64,000 bases of DNA from Herbaspirillum aquaticum (lineage in GTDB: Bacteria; Pseudomonadota; Gammaproteobacteria; Burkholderiales; Burkholderiaceae_D), in NCBI RefSeq assembly GCF_002213425.1, contig NZ_NJGV01000022.1, forward strand, positions 61,142 through 125,141, in the 5' to 3' direction. The notes below the pieces were generated by a model that saw only the letters and a list, made by a program, of their open reading frames with translations, had not been told where the DNA came from and made no database searches. Below are positions 16,321-27,130 of this stretch, piece by piece. Position numbers and translations under genes: made by a program. Position 1 is the first letter of the stretch, and every line of letters starts with the position of its first letter.

Positions 16321-17862
16321 TCAACGCAGCGCTGCGTTGTCCTTCAAACCCTTGGCCTTGTCGGCCACCTGCTGCTGCAGCGGGCCGAGGTCATCCAGGC
16401 TGTGCCCGTCCCAGCCGCCGCCCAGCGCCTTGGCCAGCAGCACGCTGGCGGCCATGCGGCGATTGAGGATGTTCAATGATGTCAGCTCGGCCGACAGCGC
16501 CGTGGCCTGCGCCGTGATGACGTTGACGTAGCTCACCGTCCCCGCCTTGTACTGGTTGGTCACCAGCGTGACGGCCTGGCGTGCGGCCTGCAGCGCTTCG
16601 CCCTGCACCGCCGCTTCCTGTTCCAGGATGCGCAGCGCGGCCAGGTTGTCTTCCACATCCTGGAAGGCAGTCAGCACCGTTTGCTTGTAGGTCGCCACCG
16701 TGCCGTCATAGGTGGCAATGGCCTGGTCGGTGGCCGCTGCACGCGCGCCGCCATCGAAAATCGTTTGCGCCAGTTGCGGACCGAGCGACCAGACGCGTCC
16801 CGGCAGCGTGAACCAGTCCGCGAAGGTCGAGCTTTGATACCCGCCCGAGGCCGACAAGGTCAGGCTGGGGAAATAGGCCGCCTTGGCTACGCCGATCTTG
16901 GCATTGGCTGAGGCCACGCGACGCTCGGCGGCGGCCACATCGGGACGGCGCTCCAGCAGCATCGACGGCACGCCCTGCGGCACCGGCGGGGCCACGGCCG
17001 TCAGCGGTGCGCGCGGCAGCGAGAATTCGGCAGGCGTCTTGCCGACCAGCAGCGCGATGGCATGCTCCACTTGCGCCCGCGTGACGCCGTTGTCCAGTGC
17101 GGAGGCCTGCGCCGATTTGAGTTGCGTCTGCGCCTGGATCACATCGGACTTGGCCACCAGCCCGGCGGCATACTGGTTCTGCGTCACCTGCAGCGAACGC
17201 TGGTAGGCCTGCACCGTGTCTTCCAGCAATTGCTGCTGGGCGTCCAGCACGCGCAATTGCAGGTAGTTCTGCGCCAGCTGGGCCTGCGCCGACAGGCGCG
17301 CACCGGCCAGGTCGGCCGCGCTGGCCTGGGCACTGGCCTGGCTGGATTCCACATCGCGCCGCACCTTGCCCCAGATGTCCGCCTCCCACGAGGCCGTCAG
17401 TGAGAAGGTGTAGGAATTGCGCACGCTGCCCGAACTGGAACTACCGGATGATGAATTCGACGATGTGGACCCGCTGGAAGACGAACCCGCCGACCCCGAC
17501 CGTCCGCGCGAGGCACCGGCCGAGGCCGCCAGCGTGGGCGAATAGGCCGAGCGCGAGCTTTGCACCAGCGCCACGGCGCTGCGGAAATTGGCTTCGGCCA
17601 GGGCCAGGTTCTGGTTGGAGATATCGACCTGCTCGGCCAGTGCGTTCAATTGCGGATCACCGAACATTTCCCACCACTTGCCATCGGCAGACAGGTCGCG
17701 CGGCTGGGCCGGCTTCCAGTTCTGGCCTTCCTTGAAGACGGCCGGGCCGATGTCCATCTGCGGGCGTACGTAGTCGGGCCCGACCGAGCAGGCCGCCAGC
17801 GCGAAGCTGGCTGCCAGCACCGCCAACAGGGGCTTGAGTTTGAACAGGTCTTGTTGCGTCAT
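16321..17862 (-). CDS. RND efflux outer-membrane lipoprotein (NodT/OprM family)
   Basis: About 513 residues with lipoprotein signal and lipobox 'LAAC' followed by 'SVGPDYVRP', the hallmark start of NodT/OprM factors. Two OEP repeats follow, with 'SSRSAYSPTLAASAG' and later 'AKAAYFPSLTLSASG'. An unusual Ser/Gly low-complexity insertion sits between about residues 130 and 155, in the first repeat. ATG 17862 is preferred over 17874 because GGAG stands 8 nt before it. It is the last gene of the RND operon and should form the outer-membrane duct. A palindrome (16322-16339) overlaps the stop codon and may help end transcription between the convergent genes. Confidence 0.9.
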   Translation of the reverse strand: MTQQDLFKLKPLLAVLAASFALAACSVGPDYVRPQMDIGPAVFKEGQNWKPAQPRDLSADGKWWEMFGDPQLNALAEQVDISNQNLALAEANFRSAVALVQSSRSAYSPTLAASAGASRGRSGSAGSSSSGSTSSNSSSGSSSSGSVRNSYTFSLTASWEADIWGKVRRDVESSQASAQASAADLAGARLSAQAQLAQNYLQLRVLDAQQQLLEDTVQAYQRSLQVTQNQYAAGLVAKSDVIQAQTQLKSAQASALDNGVTRAQVEHAIALLVGKTPAEFSLPRAPLTAVAPPVPQGVPSMLLERRPDVAAAERRVASANAKIGVAKAAYFPSLTLSASGGYQSSTFADWFTLPGRVWSLGPQLAQTIFDGGARAAATDQAIATYDGTVATYKQTVLTAFQDVEDNLAALRILEQEAAVQGEALQAARQAVTLVTNQYKAGTVSYVNVITAQATALSAELTSLNILNRRMAASVLLAKALGGGWDGHSLDDLGPLQQQVADKAKGLKDNAALR

Positions 17863-17884
17863 GCGTTTCTCCATGGCGGCAGCC

Positions 17885-20800
17885 TCAGGCCGCCGAGGTT
17901 TCTGTCTTGTTCTTGCGGCCGAAGCGGCGGCGGCTCCAGGCGCTCAGGCGTTCCATGTACAGGTACACCACCGGGGTCGTATAGAGGGTGAGCAGCTGGC
18001 TCACCACCAGCCCGCCGACGATCGAGATGCCCAGCGGCTGGCGCAGTTCAGCACCATCGCCGTGGCCGATGGCCAGCGGGATCGCGCCCAGGAGCGCGGC
18101 CATGGTGGTCATCATGATGGGACGGAAGCGCAGCTTGCAGGCCTCGAAGATGGCGTCGCGCGGCGACATGCCGCGATTGCGCTCGGCATCGATGGCGAAG
18201 TCCACCATCATGATGGCGTTCTTCTTGACGATGCCAATGAGCAGGATCACGCCGATCAGGGCAATGAGGCTGAAGTCGGTGCCGGTCACCATCAAGGCCA
18301 GCAGCGCACCCACCCCCGCCGAGGGCAGCGTGGAGATGATGGTGATGGGATGGATCAGGCTCTCGTAGAGGATGCCCAGCACGATGTACACCGCCAGCAA
18401 GGCCGTGAGGATCAGGATGGGCTGGCTCGACGTGGAGGCCTGGAAGGCATTGGCCGTCCCCGCAAAGGTGCCCAGCACGCTGGTGGGCACGCCCAGCTGC
18501 GCCATGGCGCGGTCGATGGCGGCGGTGGCCTGCGACAGCGACACGCCCTCGGCCAGGTTGAAGGACAGCGTGGAAGCCACGAACTGGCCCTCATGGCTGA
18601 CCGACAGCGCCGTGGTGGTGGGCTCGAAGCGCGAGAAGGCCGCCAGCGGGATCTGCGTCGAAACCGCCGTCGAGATGGTTTGCGCCAGTCCCGTGTTGGC
18701 GTTCAGTTTGCCGGCCGCCGACAGCGCCGGTGGCGTCGAAAGACTGGAGGTGGTCGGCGACAGGTTGGACGAACCGGCCAGGCTGACATAGGTATCGCGC
18801 AGGGTTTCGGGACTCTGCCAGTATTGCGGGGCCGCTTCCATCACCACGTGGTACTGGTTCATGCCGCTGTAGATGGTGGAGATCTGGCGCTGGCCGAACA
18901 GGTCCGACAGGGTGGAATCGATCAGCTGCGGCGTGACGCCTGCACGCATGGCGGTTTCGCGGTCGATGGTCAGCGTGGTCTGCAGGCCGTTGTCCTGCTG
19001 GTCGGTGCTGATGTCTTCCAGCTCCTTGAGGTTGGACAGCGCCAGGCGAATCTTGGGCTCCCAGATGCGCAAGAGGCCCACATCGTCCGACTTGAGCGAA
19101 TACTCATACTGCGAATCGCTCTGCCGCGCACCGATGCGGATGTCCTGCACCGGCACCAGGAACACCCGCGCACCAGCCACCTTGGCGGTCTTCATGCGCA
19201 GCCGCGCCACGATCTTGTCGGCACTGTCTTTTCGTTCGGAGAGGGGCTTGAGTGTCACGTACATGAAGCCGCCGTTGCGCCGCTGCCCGCCGGTGAAGGC
19301 CACCACATCGGAGACGGCCGGATCGGCCTTGACGATGTCAATGAACTCGTTGAGCTTGGTGCGCATGGCCTGGAAGGAAATGGCCTGGTCGCCGCGGATG
19401 CCGCCGACCAGGCGGCCGGTATCCTGCTGCGGGAAGAAGCCCTTGGGAATCGCCTTGTAGAGATACACGTTCAGCGCAATCGTGCCCAGCAGGATCAGCA
19501 TCATCAGCGGCGCGGCGCGCAATGCCCAGGCCAGTGTGCGCTCGTAGGCCAGCAGCATGTCATCGAAGATGGCTGCGCTCTGGTCGGCCATCTTCTGCAG
19601 CCAGGGGTGGCGGCGCTGGCGGCGCGCTGCATCGCCCTCGGGATCATGGCGCAGCAGCTGCGCGCACATCATGGGCGTGGTCGTCAGCGACACCACCAGC
19701 GAGACCAGGATGGCCACCGACAAGGTGATGGCGAATTCGCGGAAGAGCCGCCCGACGATGCCCTCCATCATCAGGATGGGAATGAAGACGGCGATGAGCG
19801 AGATGCTCATCGACAGCACCGTGAAGCCCACTTCGCGCGCGCCCAGCAGGGCCGCCTTGTAGGGCTTCATGCCGGCTTCGATGTGACGGGAAATGTTTTC
19901 CAGCACCACGATGGCATCATCGACCACGAAGCCGGTGGCGATGGTCAGCGCCATGAGCGAAAGATTGTCGAGGCTGAATCCGGCCAGGTACATGATGCCG
20001 AAGGTCCCGATCAGCGAGACGGGGACGGCCACCGCCGGGATCAGCGTGGCCCGCGCATTGCGCAGGAACAGGAACACCACCATGATCACCAGCGCCACCG
20101 ACAGCATCAGGGTGAACTCGGTTTCCTTCAACGAAGCACGGATGGTCGGGGTGCGGTCCAGCACCACCTTCATGTCGATGGCCGACGGAATCGAGGCCTG
20201 CAATTGCGGCAGCAAGGCACGCACGTTGTCGACCGTCTCGATGATGTTGGCCCCCGGCTGGCGGTTGATGATGATGAGCACCGAGGGCTTGCCGTTGGAC
20301 GAACCGGCATTGCGTACATCGGCCACCGAGTCGCGCACCTCGGCCACATCCTGCACCCGCACCGGCGTGCCGTTGCGGTAGGAGACGATCAGCGGTGCAT
20401 ATTCGGCGGCAGTCTTGGCCTGGTCGTTGGCGTAGATCTGCCAGTTGCGGCCATCATCCTCCAGCAACCCCTTGGGACGATTGGCATTGGTGGCGGCCAC
20501 CGCCGTACGCACGTCGGCGCTGCCGATACCGTACTTGTTCAAGGCGGTCGGGTTCAACTCGATGCGCACCGCCGGCTGCGAACTGCCCCCCACGCTCACC
20601 TGCCCCACCCCGCGTACCTGCGACAGTTTCTGCGCCACGATGCTGTCGGCGGCGTCATACATCTGGCCCTGGGTCATGGTCTCCGAGGTCATGGCCAGGA
20701 TCAGGATGGGCGCATCGGCCGGGTTGACCTTGCGATAGGTCGGATTGCTCGGCATGCCGGTGGGTAGCAGGTTGCGCGCGGCATTGAGCGCGGCCTGCAC

Positions 20801-21121
20801 GTCACGGGCGGCACCGTCGATATCGCGGCTCAGGTCGAACTGCAGGGTGATGCGGGTGGAGTTCTGCGAGCTCGTCGAAGTCATCTCGGTCACGCCCGCA
20901 ATCGCACCCATGGCGCGTTCCAGCGGGGTGGCGACGGTGGCCGCCATGGTCTCGGGGCTGGCCCCGGGCAGCGAGGCCGAGATCGAGATGGTCGGGTAAT
21001 CCACCTGCGGCAGCGGCGAGACCGGCAGCAGGCGGAACGCCACCATGCCCGCCAGCGCAATGCCGATGGTCAAGAGCGTGGTCGCGATGGGACGCTTGAT
21101 GAAGGGAAGCGAGATATTCAT
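17885..21121 (-). CDS. mdtC: RND efflux pump subunit, MdtC-like
   Basis: 1078 residues of the HAE1 RND family, with '[20 protein letters not shown]' at the start and the proton-relay motif '[19 protein letters not shown]' in the fourth membrane span. It starts 12 bp after the stop of the other RND subunit. The pair mirrors E. coli MdtB/MdtC, which act as a heterotrimer exporting bile salts, novobiocin and other amphiphiles. '[19 protein letters not shown]'-type blocks near the C-terminus are conserved. Assignment as the MdtC-like rather than MdtB-like partner rests on order and on the shortened start. Confidence 0.88.
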   Translation of the reverse strand: MNISLPFIKRPIATTLLTIGIALAGMVAFRLLPVSPLPQVDYPTISISASLPGASPETMAATVATPLERAMGAIAGVTEMTSTSSQNSTRITLQFDLSRDIDGAARDVQAALNAARNLLPTGMPSNPTYRKVNPADAPILILAMTSETMTQGQMYDAADSIVAQKLSQVRGVGQVSVGGSSQPAVRIELNPTALNKYGIGSADVRTAVAATNANRPKGLLEDDGRNWQIYANDQAKTAAEYAPLIVSYRNGTPVRVQDVAEVRDSVADVRNAGSSNGKPSVLIIINRQPGANIIETVDNVRALLPQLQASIPSAIDMKVVLDRTPTIRASLKETEFTLMLSVALVIMVVFLFLRNARATLIPAVAVPVSLIGTFGIMYLAGFSLDNLSLMALTIATGFVVDDAIVVLENISRHIEAGMKPYKAALLGAREVGFTVLSMSISLIAVFIPILMMEGIVGRLFREFAITLSVAILVSLVVSLTTTPMMCAQLLRHDPEGDAARRQRRHPWLQKMADQSAAIFDDMLLAYERTLAWALRAAPLMMLILLGTIALNVYLYKAIPKGFFPQQDTGRLVGGIRGDQAISFQAMRTKLNEFIDIVKADPAVSDVVAFTGGQRRNGGFMYVTLKPLSERKDSADKIVARLRMKTAKVAGARVFLVPVQDIRIGARQSDSQYEYSLKSDDVGLLRIWEPKIRLALSNLKELEDISTDQQDNGLQTTLTIDRETAMRAGVTPQLIDSTLSDLFGQRQISTIYSGMNQYHVVMEAAPQYWQSPETLRDTYVSLAGSSNLSPTTSSLSTPPALSAAGKLNANTGLAQTISTAVSTQIPLAAFSRFEPTTTALSVSHEGQFVASTLSFNLAEGVSLSQATAAIDRAMAQLGVPTSVLGTFAGTANAFQASTSSQPILILTALLAVYIVLGILYESLIHPITIISTLPSAGVGALLALMVTGTDFSLIALIGVILLIGIVKKNAIMMVDFAIDAERNRGMSPRDAIFEACKLRFRPIMMTTMAALLGAIPLAIGHGDGAELRQPLGISIVGGLVVSQLLTLYTTPVVYLYMERLSAWSRRRFGRKNKTETSAA

Positions 21122-21133
21122 GCGCGCATCCGC

Positions 21134-24100
21134 TTACACCGCCGGCGGCAGCGTGGCCGGCTTGCCGTCATCGTCATCCTCGCTGCCATGGCCCGGCTCG
21201 CGTTGCCCGAAGCGCGCACGCAGGCGGCGGCCCAGGCTGTCGAAACCGAGATAGATCACCGGCGTGGTGAACAAGGTCAGCACCTGCGATACCAAGAGGC
21301 CACCCACCATGGTGATGCCCAGCGGCTGGCGCAGCTCGGAACCGACACCGGTGCCCAGCATCAGCGGCAGCGCCCCCAGGAGCGCGGCCATGGTCGTCAT
21401 CAGGATCGGGCGGAAGCGCAGCAGGCAAGCCTGGTAGATCGCCTCGCGCGGGCTCTTGCCCTGGTGCCGTTCGGCTTCCAGCGCGAAGTCGATCATCATG
21501 ATGGCGTTCTTCTTGACGATGCCGATCAAGAGGATGATGCCGATAATGCCGATGATGCCGAGATCGGTCCCCGAGATCATCAGCGACAGCAGCGCGCCCA
21601 CCCCCGCCGAGGGCAAGGTGGAGAGGATGGTGATGGGATGGATGTAGCTCTCATAGAGCACGCCCAGCACGATGTACATGGTGATGATGGCCGCCAGGAT
21701 CAGCCACAGGGTATTGGACAGCGACGCCTGGAAGGCCAGTGCCGCGCCCTGGAAGTTGGTGACGGTGGAGTCGGGCATGCCGATCTCGTCTTCGGCCGCC
21801 TTGATGGCCTTGACCGCCTCGCCCAGGGAGGCGCCCTTGGCCAGGTTGAAGGAGACGGTGGCCGCAGGGAACTGGCCGATGTGGTTCACCACCAGCGGGG
21901 CCGTGCGTTCGGTGACGGTGGCAATCGAGGACAGCGGCACCTTGCCGCCGGCCGATGTGACCAGGAAGATGCTGTCCAGCGCCTCGGGGCCGCGCTGGAA
22001 TTCCGGCTTGACCTCCATCACCACGCGATACAGGTTCGATTGCGTGTAGATGGTGGAAATCAAGCGCTGGCCGAAGGCGTTGTAGAGCGCATTGTCGATG
22101 GCGGCCGTGGTGATGCCCAGCCGTGAAGCGGCATTGCGGTCGATCTCGATGTAGGCCTGCAGGCCCTGGTCCTGCAGGTTGGTGGCCACGTCTTCCAGCT
22201 GCGGGAGCTGCTGCAGGCGTGCAATCAGCTTGGGCACCCAGGTGCTCAGCGTGCCCGGATCGGCGTCTTCCAGCGTGAACTGGTATTGCGTGCGCGAGAC
22301 GCTGTCCTCGATGGTCAGGTCCTGCACCGGCTGCATGTAGAGCGTCACGCCCGGCACTTCCTGCGCGAGCTTGGATTGCAGGCGGCGGATCACATCCGAG
22401 GCCGAGACATCGCGCGTTTCATGCGGCTTCAGGTTGATGAGCATGCGGCCGCTGTTGAGCGTGGCGTTGGTGCCATCCACACCGATGAAGGAGGACAGGC
22501 TTTCCACCGCCGGGTCTTCCAGCACCACCTTGGCCAGTTGCTGCTGCTTCTCGCCCATGGCACCGAAGGAGATCGATTGCGTGGCCTCCGAGATGCCCTG
22601 GATCACGCCCGTATCCTGCAGCGGGAAGAAACCCTTGGGCACGAACACGTACAGCAGCACGGTCAGGCCCAGGGTAGCGACGGCCACCAGCAACGTGAGC
22701 TTCTGGCGTTCCAGCACCCATTCCAGCATCACGCCATAGCGCGCGATGATGCGGTCGAAGAAAGCCTGGCTCTTGTGATAGAACCAGCCCTGCTCTTCTT
22801 CCGGCTGGTGGCGCAGCAGGCGCGCGCACATCATCGGGGTGAGGGTCAGCGAGACGACCGCCGAGATCAGGATGGAGACCGCCAGCGTGACCGCGAATTC
22901 GTGGAACAGGCGGCCGACCACATCACCCATGAAGAGCAGCGGGATCAGCACGGCGATCAGCGAGAAGGTCAGCGAGAAGGTCAGCGAGATGATGGTGAAA
23001 CCGATCTGCTCCGCGCCCTTCAAGGCGGCCTGCATGGGTTTCATGCCCTCTTCGATGTAGCGCGAGATGTTCTCGATCATCACGATGGCATCATCGACCA
23101 CGAAGCCGGTGGCAATGGTCAGTGCCATGAGCGTGAGGTTGTTGATCGAAAAGCCCGCCAGGTACATCACCGCAAAGGTGCCCACCAGCGACAGCGGCAC
23201 TGCCACGCTGGGAATGATGGTGGCCGGCACGTTGCGCAGGAAGACGAAGATCACCATCACCACCAGCGCCACCGAAAGCAGCAGTTCGAATTTCACGTCT
23301 TCCACGGAAGCGCGGATGGTGGTGGTGCGGTCGGTCAGGATGTGGACATCGATGGCTCCCGGCAGGCTGGCCTGCAGCTGCGGCAGGATCTTCTTGATGC
23401 TGTCGACCACGGCGATCACGTTGGCGCCGGGCTGGCGCTGGATGTTCACGATCACCGCCGGCTGCTGGTTGGCCCAGGCACCCAGGCGGACGTTTTCTGC
23501 ACCGTCGATCACATCGGCCACATCCGAGACGCGGATGGGCGCACCGTTCTTGTAGGCGATGATCAGGTTGCGGTATTCATCGGCCGAACGCAGCTGGTCG
23601 TTGGCATCGATGGTGGAGGCGCGCGTGGGGCCATCGAAACTGCCCTTGGCCTGGTTGACGTTGGCGTTGCCAATGGCCGTGCGCACGTCATCCAGGTTCA
23701 GGCCCAGTGCAGCCACGGCACGCGGATTCAACTGCATGCGGACGGCCGGACGCTGGCCGCCCGACAGGCTCACCAGACCCACGCCGGACAATTGCGAAAT
23801 CTTTTGCGCCAGGCGGGTATCGATCAGGTCCTGCACCTTGGGTAGCGGGATGGTCTTGGAGGTGACCGCCAGCGTGATGATGGGCGTATCGGCCGGGTTG
23901 ACCTTGCTGTAGACCGGCGGCATCGGCAGGTCCGAGGGGAGCAGGTTGCTGCCGGCGTTGATGGCCGCCTGCACCTCCTGCTCGGCCACGTCCAGGCTGA
24001 GATCCAGATTGAATTGCAGCGTGATCACCGAAGCCCCGCCGGAGCTGGTGGACGACATCTGCTTCAAGCCCGGCATCTGGCCGAACTGGCGTTCCAGGGG

Positions 24101-24295
24101 CGCGGTGACCGAGGAGGTCATCACGTCCGGACTGGCGCCGGGATAGAGCGTGACCACCTGGATGGTCGGGTAATCGACTTCGGGCAGGGCCGACAGCGGC
24201 AGGAGCCGGTAGGCGACGATGCCCACCAGCAGGATCGCCAGCATCAGCAAGGATGTGGCGACCGGCCGCAGGATGAACTGGCGCGAGGGATTCAT
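21134..24295 (-). CDS. mdtB: RND efflux pump subunit, MdtB-like
   Basis: 1053 residues, starting '[20 protein letters not shown]' as in MdtB. It has '[23 protein letters not shown]' in the proton pathway and a full set of twelve spans with two periplasmic loops. It begins 15 bp after the adaptor stop and ends 12 bp before the second RND subunit. A short duplication, '[12 protein letters not shown]', occurs in a membrane span. Confidence 0.9.
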   Translation of the reverse strand: MNPSRQFILRPVATSLLMLAILLVGIVAYRLLPLSALPEVDYPTIQVVTLYPGASPDVMTSSVTAPLERQFGQMPGLKQMSSTSSGGASVITLQFNLDLSLDVAEQEVQAAINAGSNLLPSDLPMPPVYSKVNPADTPIITLAVTSKTIPLPKVQDLIDTRLAQKISQLSGVGLVSLSGGQRPAVRMQLNPRAVAALGLNLDDVRTAIGNANVNQAKGSFDGPTRASTIDANDQLRSADEYRNLIIAYKNGAPIRVSDVADVIDGAENVRLGAWANQQPAVIVNIQRQPGANVIAVVDSIKKILPQLQASLPGAIDVHILTDRTTTIRASVEDVKFELLLSVALVVMVIFVFLRNVPATIIPSVAVPLSLVGTFAVMYLAGFSINNLTLMALTIATGFVVDDAIVMIENISRYIEEGMKPMQAALKGAEQIGFTIISLTFSLTFSLIAVLIPLLFMGDVVGRLFHEFAVTLAVSILISAVVSLTLTPMMCARLLRHQPEEEQGWFYHKSQAFFDRIIARYGVMLEWVLERQKLTLLVAVATLGLTVLLYVFVPKGFFPLQDTGVIQGISEATQSISFGAMGEKQQQLAKVVLEDPAVESLSSFIGVDGTNATLNSGRMLINLKPHETRDVSASDVIRRLQSKLAQEVPGVTLYMQPVQDLTIEDSVSRTQYQFTLEDADPGTLSTWVPKLIARLQQLPQLEDVATNLQDQGLQAYIEIDRNAASRLGITTAAIDNALYNAFGQRLISTIYTQSNLYRVVMEVKPEFQRGPEALDSIFLVTSAGGKVPLSSIATVTERTAPLVVNHIGQFPAATVSFNLAKGASLGEAVKAIKAAEDEIGMPDSTVTNFQGAALAFQASLSNTLWLILAAIITMYIVLGVLYESYIHPITILSTLPSAGVGALLSLMISGTDLGIIGIIGIILLIGIVKKNAIMMIDFALEAERHQGKSPREAIYQACLLRFRPILMTTMAALLGALPLMLGTGVGSELRQPLGITMVGGLLVSQVLTLFTTPVIYLGFDSLGRRLRARFGQREPGHGSEDDDDGKPATLPPAV

Positions 24296-24310
24296 GCGTG
24301 AGCCTTGTCC

Positions 24311-25894
24311 TTACTTGGCGCCATTGGCGTTGCCTGCGTTGCTGGCGGGGGCGCCGCTGGCGCTGCCACCACCGGCACCCGCTTCACGCTGGCGGCGCAG
24401 CTCCATCATCTTCTGGCGGCGCTGGTCTTCGGGCAGCTTCTTGATCTCTTCGCCGAATTCACCGGCGTCGATGCGCTTGTTGATCTCGGCCCAGCGCTTC
24501 TGGCGTTCTTCCGGACTCAGGTTGGCTTGACCGCCCTGGCCTACCTCACCACCCTGGCCGCCCTGGCCGCGCTTGCCGTGGCGGCGTTCGGGGTTCTCGG
24601 TAGTCAGCTTGTTGGCCGGATCATCCGCCCCGCCACGGGCCACCGCTTCCACCTTGGCGCCTTCGCGCAGGCGGTCGATACCGTCGATGACCACGGTTTC
24701 ACCGGCAGCGATGCCATCGGTGATGACGGTCAGGTCATCCTGCACGGGACCGGTCTTGACCAGGCGCACGGTGACGGTGTTGTCTTCCTTGACCACATAC
24801 ACGAACAGTCCCTTCGAACCGCGCTGGATAGCCGCCGTCGGGATGACGATGGCGCCTTCCTCGGTCTTGAGCTGCAGGCGGATGTTGACGAACTGGCTGG
24901 GGAAGAGCGCGTAATCGGTATTGGGGAACTGGGCCTTCAACTTGACGGTGCCGGTGGTGGCATCGACCACGTTGTCGATGGTCAGCAGCACGCCGTCGGC
25001 CAGCTTCTTCTTCTGCTCGCGGTCCCAGGCCTGGGCCGGCAGCTTGCGGCCGCTCTGCAGTTGCTGCAAGACCTTGGGGATATTGTCTTCGGGGATGCTG
25101 AAGATAGCCGTGATCGGCTGCAGCTGGGTGATGATGACCAGCCCGTTGGTATCGCTGGTGGTGACGTTGTTGCCGACATCAGCCTGGCGCAGGCCGAGGC
25201 GGCCGCTGATGGGCGCGGTCACGCGGGTAAACGACAGTTGCAGGCGGGCGCTGGCGACGCTGCCCTCATCGGCCTTGACCGTACCTTCGTATTGCTTGAC
25301 CAGCGCGGCCTGCGTATCGACCAGCTGGCTGGCGATCGAGTCCTGCGACAGCAGGGTCTGGTAACGCTTCAGGTCCAGTCGGGCCGAGGCCAGCAAGGCG
25401 CGGTCGCGCGCCAGTTGCCCTTCGGCCTGGGTCAGCGCGGCCTGCAGCGAGCGCGGATCGATCTCGGCCAGCAGGTCGCCGGCCTTGACCACCTGGCCTT
25501 CCTTGTAATGCAGCTTCATCAGCTGGCCGTCCACGCGGGCACGCACGGTGGCCGTCGCGGTCGGGGTCACGGCACCCAGGCCATTGAGGAAGACATCGAC
25601 GTTCTGCACCTGGGCCTTGGCTACGCCCACCGGCATGGTCTGGCCAGCGAAGGCGCCGGGGCCGCCGGGACGGCGCGCGCCCGGCCCGCCCGGGCCACCC
25701 GGGCCGGGGCGCCCGCCGGGACCGCCCATGGCAGACATCTGTTCCTGATCGGCCTTCTTCTTGGACCACCACTTGTAGCCGCCACCGGCCGCCAGCGCCG
25801 CCACCAGGACCCAGAACCACCAGCGGCGCAGGATGCTGCCGCGAGACGAAACGTTGGAGGGGGACGGCTGCTTGGAATTGGGAGTATTTGTCAT
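24311..25894 (-). CDS. mdtA: RND periplasmic adaptor, MdtA-like, with low-complexity ends
   Basis: 527 residues, longer than usual for MdtA (about 415). One N-terminal membrane segment (about 25-42) is followed by a Gly/Pro/Arg-rich stretch near residues 60-85. The normal hairpin, lipoyl and barrel domains come next ('VKAGDLLAEIDPRSLQAALTQAEG', 'APISGRLGLRQADVGN'). A C-terminal tail adds about 85 residues, with Gly/Gln-rich repeats and a charged helix ('LPEDQRRQKMMELRRQREAG') not seen in standard MdtA. It links the inner RND pump to the outer-membrane factor. It is the first gene of the operon. Confidence 0.88.
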   Translation of the reverse strand: MTNTPNSKQPSPSNVSSRGSILRRWWFWVLVAALAAGGGYKWWSKKKADQEQMSAMGGPGGRPGPGGPGGPGARRPGGPGAFAGQTMPVGVAKAQVQNVDVFLNGLGAVTPTATATVRARVDGQLMKLHYKEGQVVKAGDLLAEIDPRSLQAALTQAEGQLARDRALLASARLDLKRYQTLLSQDSIASQLVDTQAALVKQYEGTVKADEGSVASARLQLSFTRVTAPISGRLGLRQADVGNNVTTSDTNGLVIITQLQPITAIFSIPEDNIPKVLQQLQSGRKLPAQAWDREQKKKLADGVLLTIDNVVDATTGTVKLKAQFPNTDYALFPSQFVNIRLQLKTEEGAIVIPTAAIQRGSKGLFVYVVKEDNTVTVRLVKTGPVQDDLTVITDGIAAGETVVIDGIDRLREGAKVEAVARGGADDPANKLTTENPERRHGKRGQGGQGGEVGQGGQANLSPEERQKRWAEINKRIDAGEFGEEIKKLPEDQRRQKMMELRRQREAGAGGGSASGAPASNAGNANGAK

Positions 25895-25999
25895 GTCAGG
25901 AAAACCGGTGAACCGATCACGTCATCAAGTAGTCACGTCAGCGGGCCGCCACCATGGCAGCCCGCCGGCATTTGTCTGCGTTTTTTTCTGTATTTCTTT

Positions 26000-26055
26000 C
26001 AGTACAGGTCCCTGTACTGCTTTTTGCTCATTTTTCTGTACGTCTTCCCGTACGG
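26000..26055 (-). promoter_or_regulatory. Paired GTAC palindromes upstream of the mdtABC-like operon
   Basis: CAGTACAGG-TC-CCTGTACTG (26000-26019) is a perfect 9-bp-arm inverted repeat. A second, weaker dyad, GTACG-N6-CGTAC (26038-26053), is centred 36 bp away. Both lie 106-160 bp before the adaptor start codon. Two similar operators on the same face of the helix suggest a dimeric regulator. The nearby OmpR-type regulator is one candidate, but its own likely sites look different. Confidence 0.5.
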
Positions 26056-26237
26056 CCAAGCCAAGGCTCGCCGAAAGCACAAGGGAAGACGGCCCCTCCT
26101 GCCGGAGCCGGGCCGCCCGCCGTTATTCTCTCCGACCAGGATGACCGCTGTACAACAACGTGCGCCAGCCATCCCGCAACCGGGCTGGCACGCAGTGTAC
26201 CCAGCTATTGCCCGCATTGCACGATGTGCCAACGAGA

Positions 26238-26265
26238 ACAGCCTTGCGGACCACCGCAAGGCTGT
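26238..26265 (-). terminator. Hairpin downstream of the Spy-like gene
   Basis: ACAGCCTTGCGG and CCGCAAGGCTGT form a perfect 12-bp stem with a 4-nt loop, 70 bp beyond the stop of the Spy-like gene. On the minus strand it is followed by TTCTCGTTGG, a weak T-tract, so it is probably the terminator. Confidence 0.55.
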
Positions 26266-26334
26266 AGGGTGGGACTGCACGCAGCGCCAGAGTCAGGCTT
26301 TTGCGGCGCGGCGGCAAGTCCTGCCTGGCCTGGC

Positions 26335-26883
26335 TTACTTGGCCGGCGGGGCGTCCGGTGCCGGCTTGCCGTCACGCGGGGGGCCCTTGCGGTCGCCGTG
26401 GCGCTGGTGTTCCATCTTTTCCCAGCGATGGCGTTCCATCTTGGCGTGTTCGGCATCAAAGATCTTCTGCTGTTCCGGCGACAGGGTCGCGTAGAAGTCC
26501 TTGGTGGCGGCGATGCGCTGTTCGGCGAAGGCTTCACGCTTGCGCATCATGTCGAGCTGCTTGTCCAGGCGTTCCGGGGTGGACAGCTTGGCCCATTCTT
26601 CCTTGTTGGGACGGCCGGCCTGGTCGAAGGGGGCCGGCTTGGTCTTGTCAAGGAAGAGCTTCCAGGCGGCTTCCTGGGAAGCCGTGATCTTGAGCTTGTC
26701 GTGCATCTCGGCCTGGTGCTTGGCGCGCATCTGCTCGAACTTGGCGATCTGTTCCGCGCTCGGGGCATGGCCGCGCGGGCCATCCGGGCCGCCCGGGGGC
26801 ATCTGGGCGAAGGCCGACAGGGTCACGGCGCTGATGCTAACGGCGGCGATGCCGGCGAGGATACGGTTTTTCATTGTCAACAT
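26335..26883 (-). CDS. Spy/CpxP-family periplasmic protein
   Basis: 182 residues with an N-terminal signal peptide (cleavage near 'SAFAQ') and a helical body containing the LTxxQ-type pattern ('LSPEQQKIFDAEHAKMERHR'). The C-terminus is rich in Pro, Lys and Asp. Spy/CpxP proteins are periplasmic chaperones or envelope-stress feedback factors. AAGGAG 8 nt before ATG 26883 supports this start. It is divergent from a response regulator/histidine kinase pair, the CpxP-CpxRA arrangement, so it is probably a target and modulator of that system. Confidence 0.85.
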   Translation of the reverse strand: MLTMKNRILAGIAAVSISAVTLSAFAQMPPGGPDGPRGHAPSAEQIAKFEQMRAKHQAEMHDKLKITASQEAAWKLFLDKTKPAPFDQAGRPNKEEWAKLSTPERLDKQLDMMRKREAFAEQRIAATKDFYATLSPEQQKIFDAEHAKMERHRWEKMEHQRHGDRKGPPRDGKPAPDAPPAK

Positions 26884-26996
26884 GGCTTGCTCCTTTCAGG
26901 GGATGGTGCTCTGATGCGTTCGGCAGCGACGTGCTGCCTTGGCATGGTTCCCATTAAACCGGCGGCGTGTATCAACGGTTTTTCCGCTGTGGCGTC

Positions 26997-27130
26997 ATTT
27001 GTATCGTTTTGTATATACGGGGGCCGCCCAGGTATCGTTTTATTTCTGCCCGGCTCCTTGTAAAGACCCGATACAAATCCGCCCTGCACCTGCGGACAAG
27101 TTCGGCATAATGCGATCCATGGATACAAAT
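26997..27130. promoter_or_regulatory. Direct and inverted repeats between spy-like gene and response regulator
   Basis: TTTGTAT occurs at 26998-27004 and 27008-27014, exactly 10 bp apart, the spacing used by OmpR-family regulators. GTATCGTTTT occurs at 27001-27010 and again at 27032-27041, 31 bp or about three helical turns away. The inverted 9-mer GATACAAAT follows at 27070-27078 and at 27122-27130, the last inside the start of the regulator gene. This probably is the operator region for autoregulation and for the spy-like gene. The 13-mer ATTTGTATCGTTT at 26997 recurs twice near 58,990. Confidence 0.6.

Larger units (their letters stand above)
25895..26334. other. Long intergenic region between mdtA and spy-like gene
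   Basis: About 440 bp without a gene. It holds the GTAC-containing palindromes upstream of the efflux operon (26000-26055), a further 7-bp dyad near 26164-26190 and a 12-bp perfect hairpin (26238-26265) after the Spy-like gene. The stretch 25976-26046 is unusually T-rich on the plus strand. It most likely carries the efflux operon's promoter and operators. Confidence 0.6.

Noticed and set aside
17834..20767. Plus-strand open frame of about 977 codons antisense to the RND genes
   Set aside because: It mirrors the mdtC-like gene; its product is a His/Gln/Gly/Arg-rich string without motifs.
24305..26494. Plus-strand open frame of about 729 codons opposite the adaptor
   Set aside because: Antisense shadow running into the intergenic region; no domain content.
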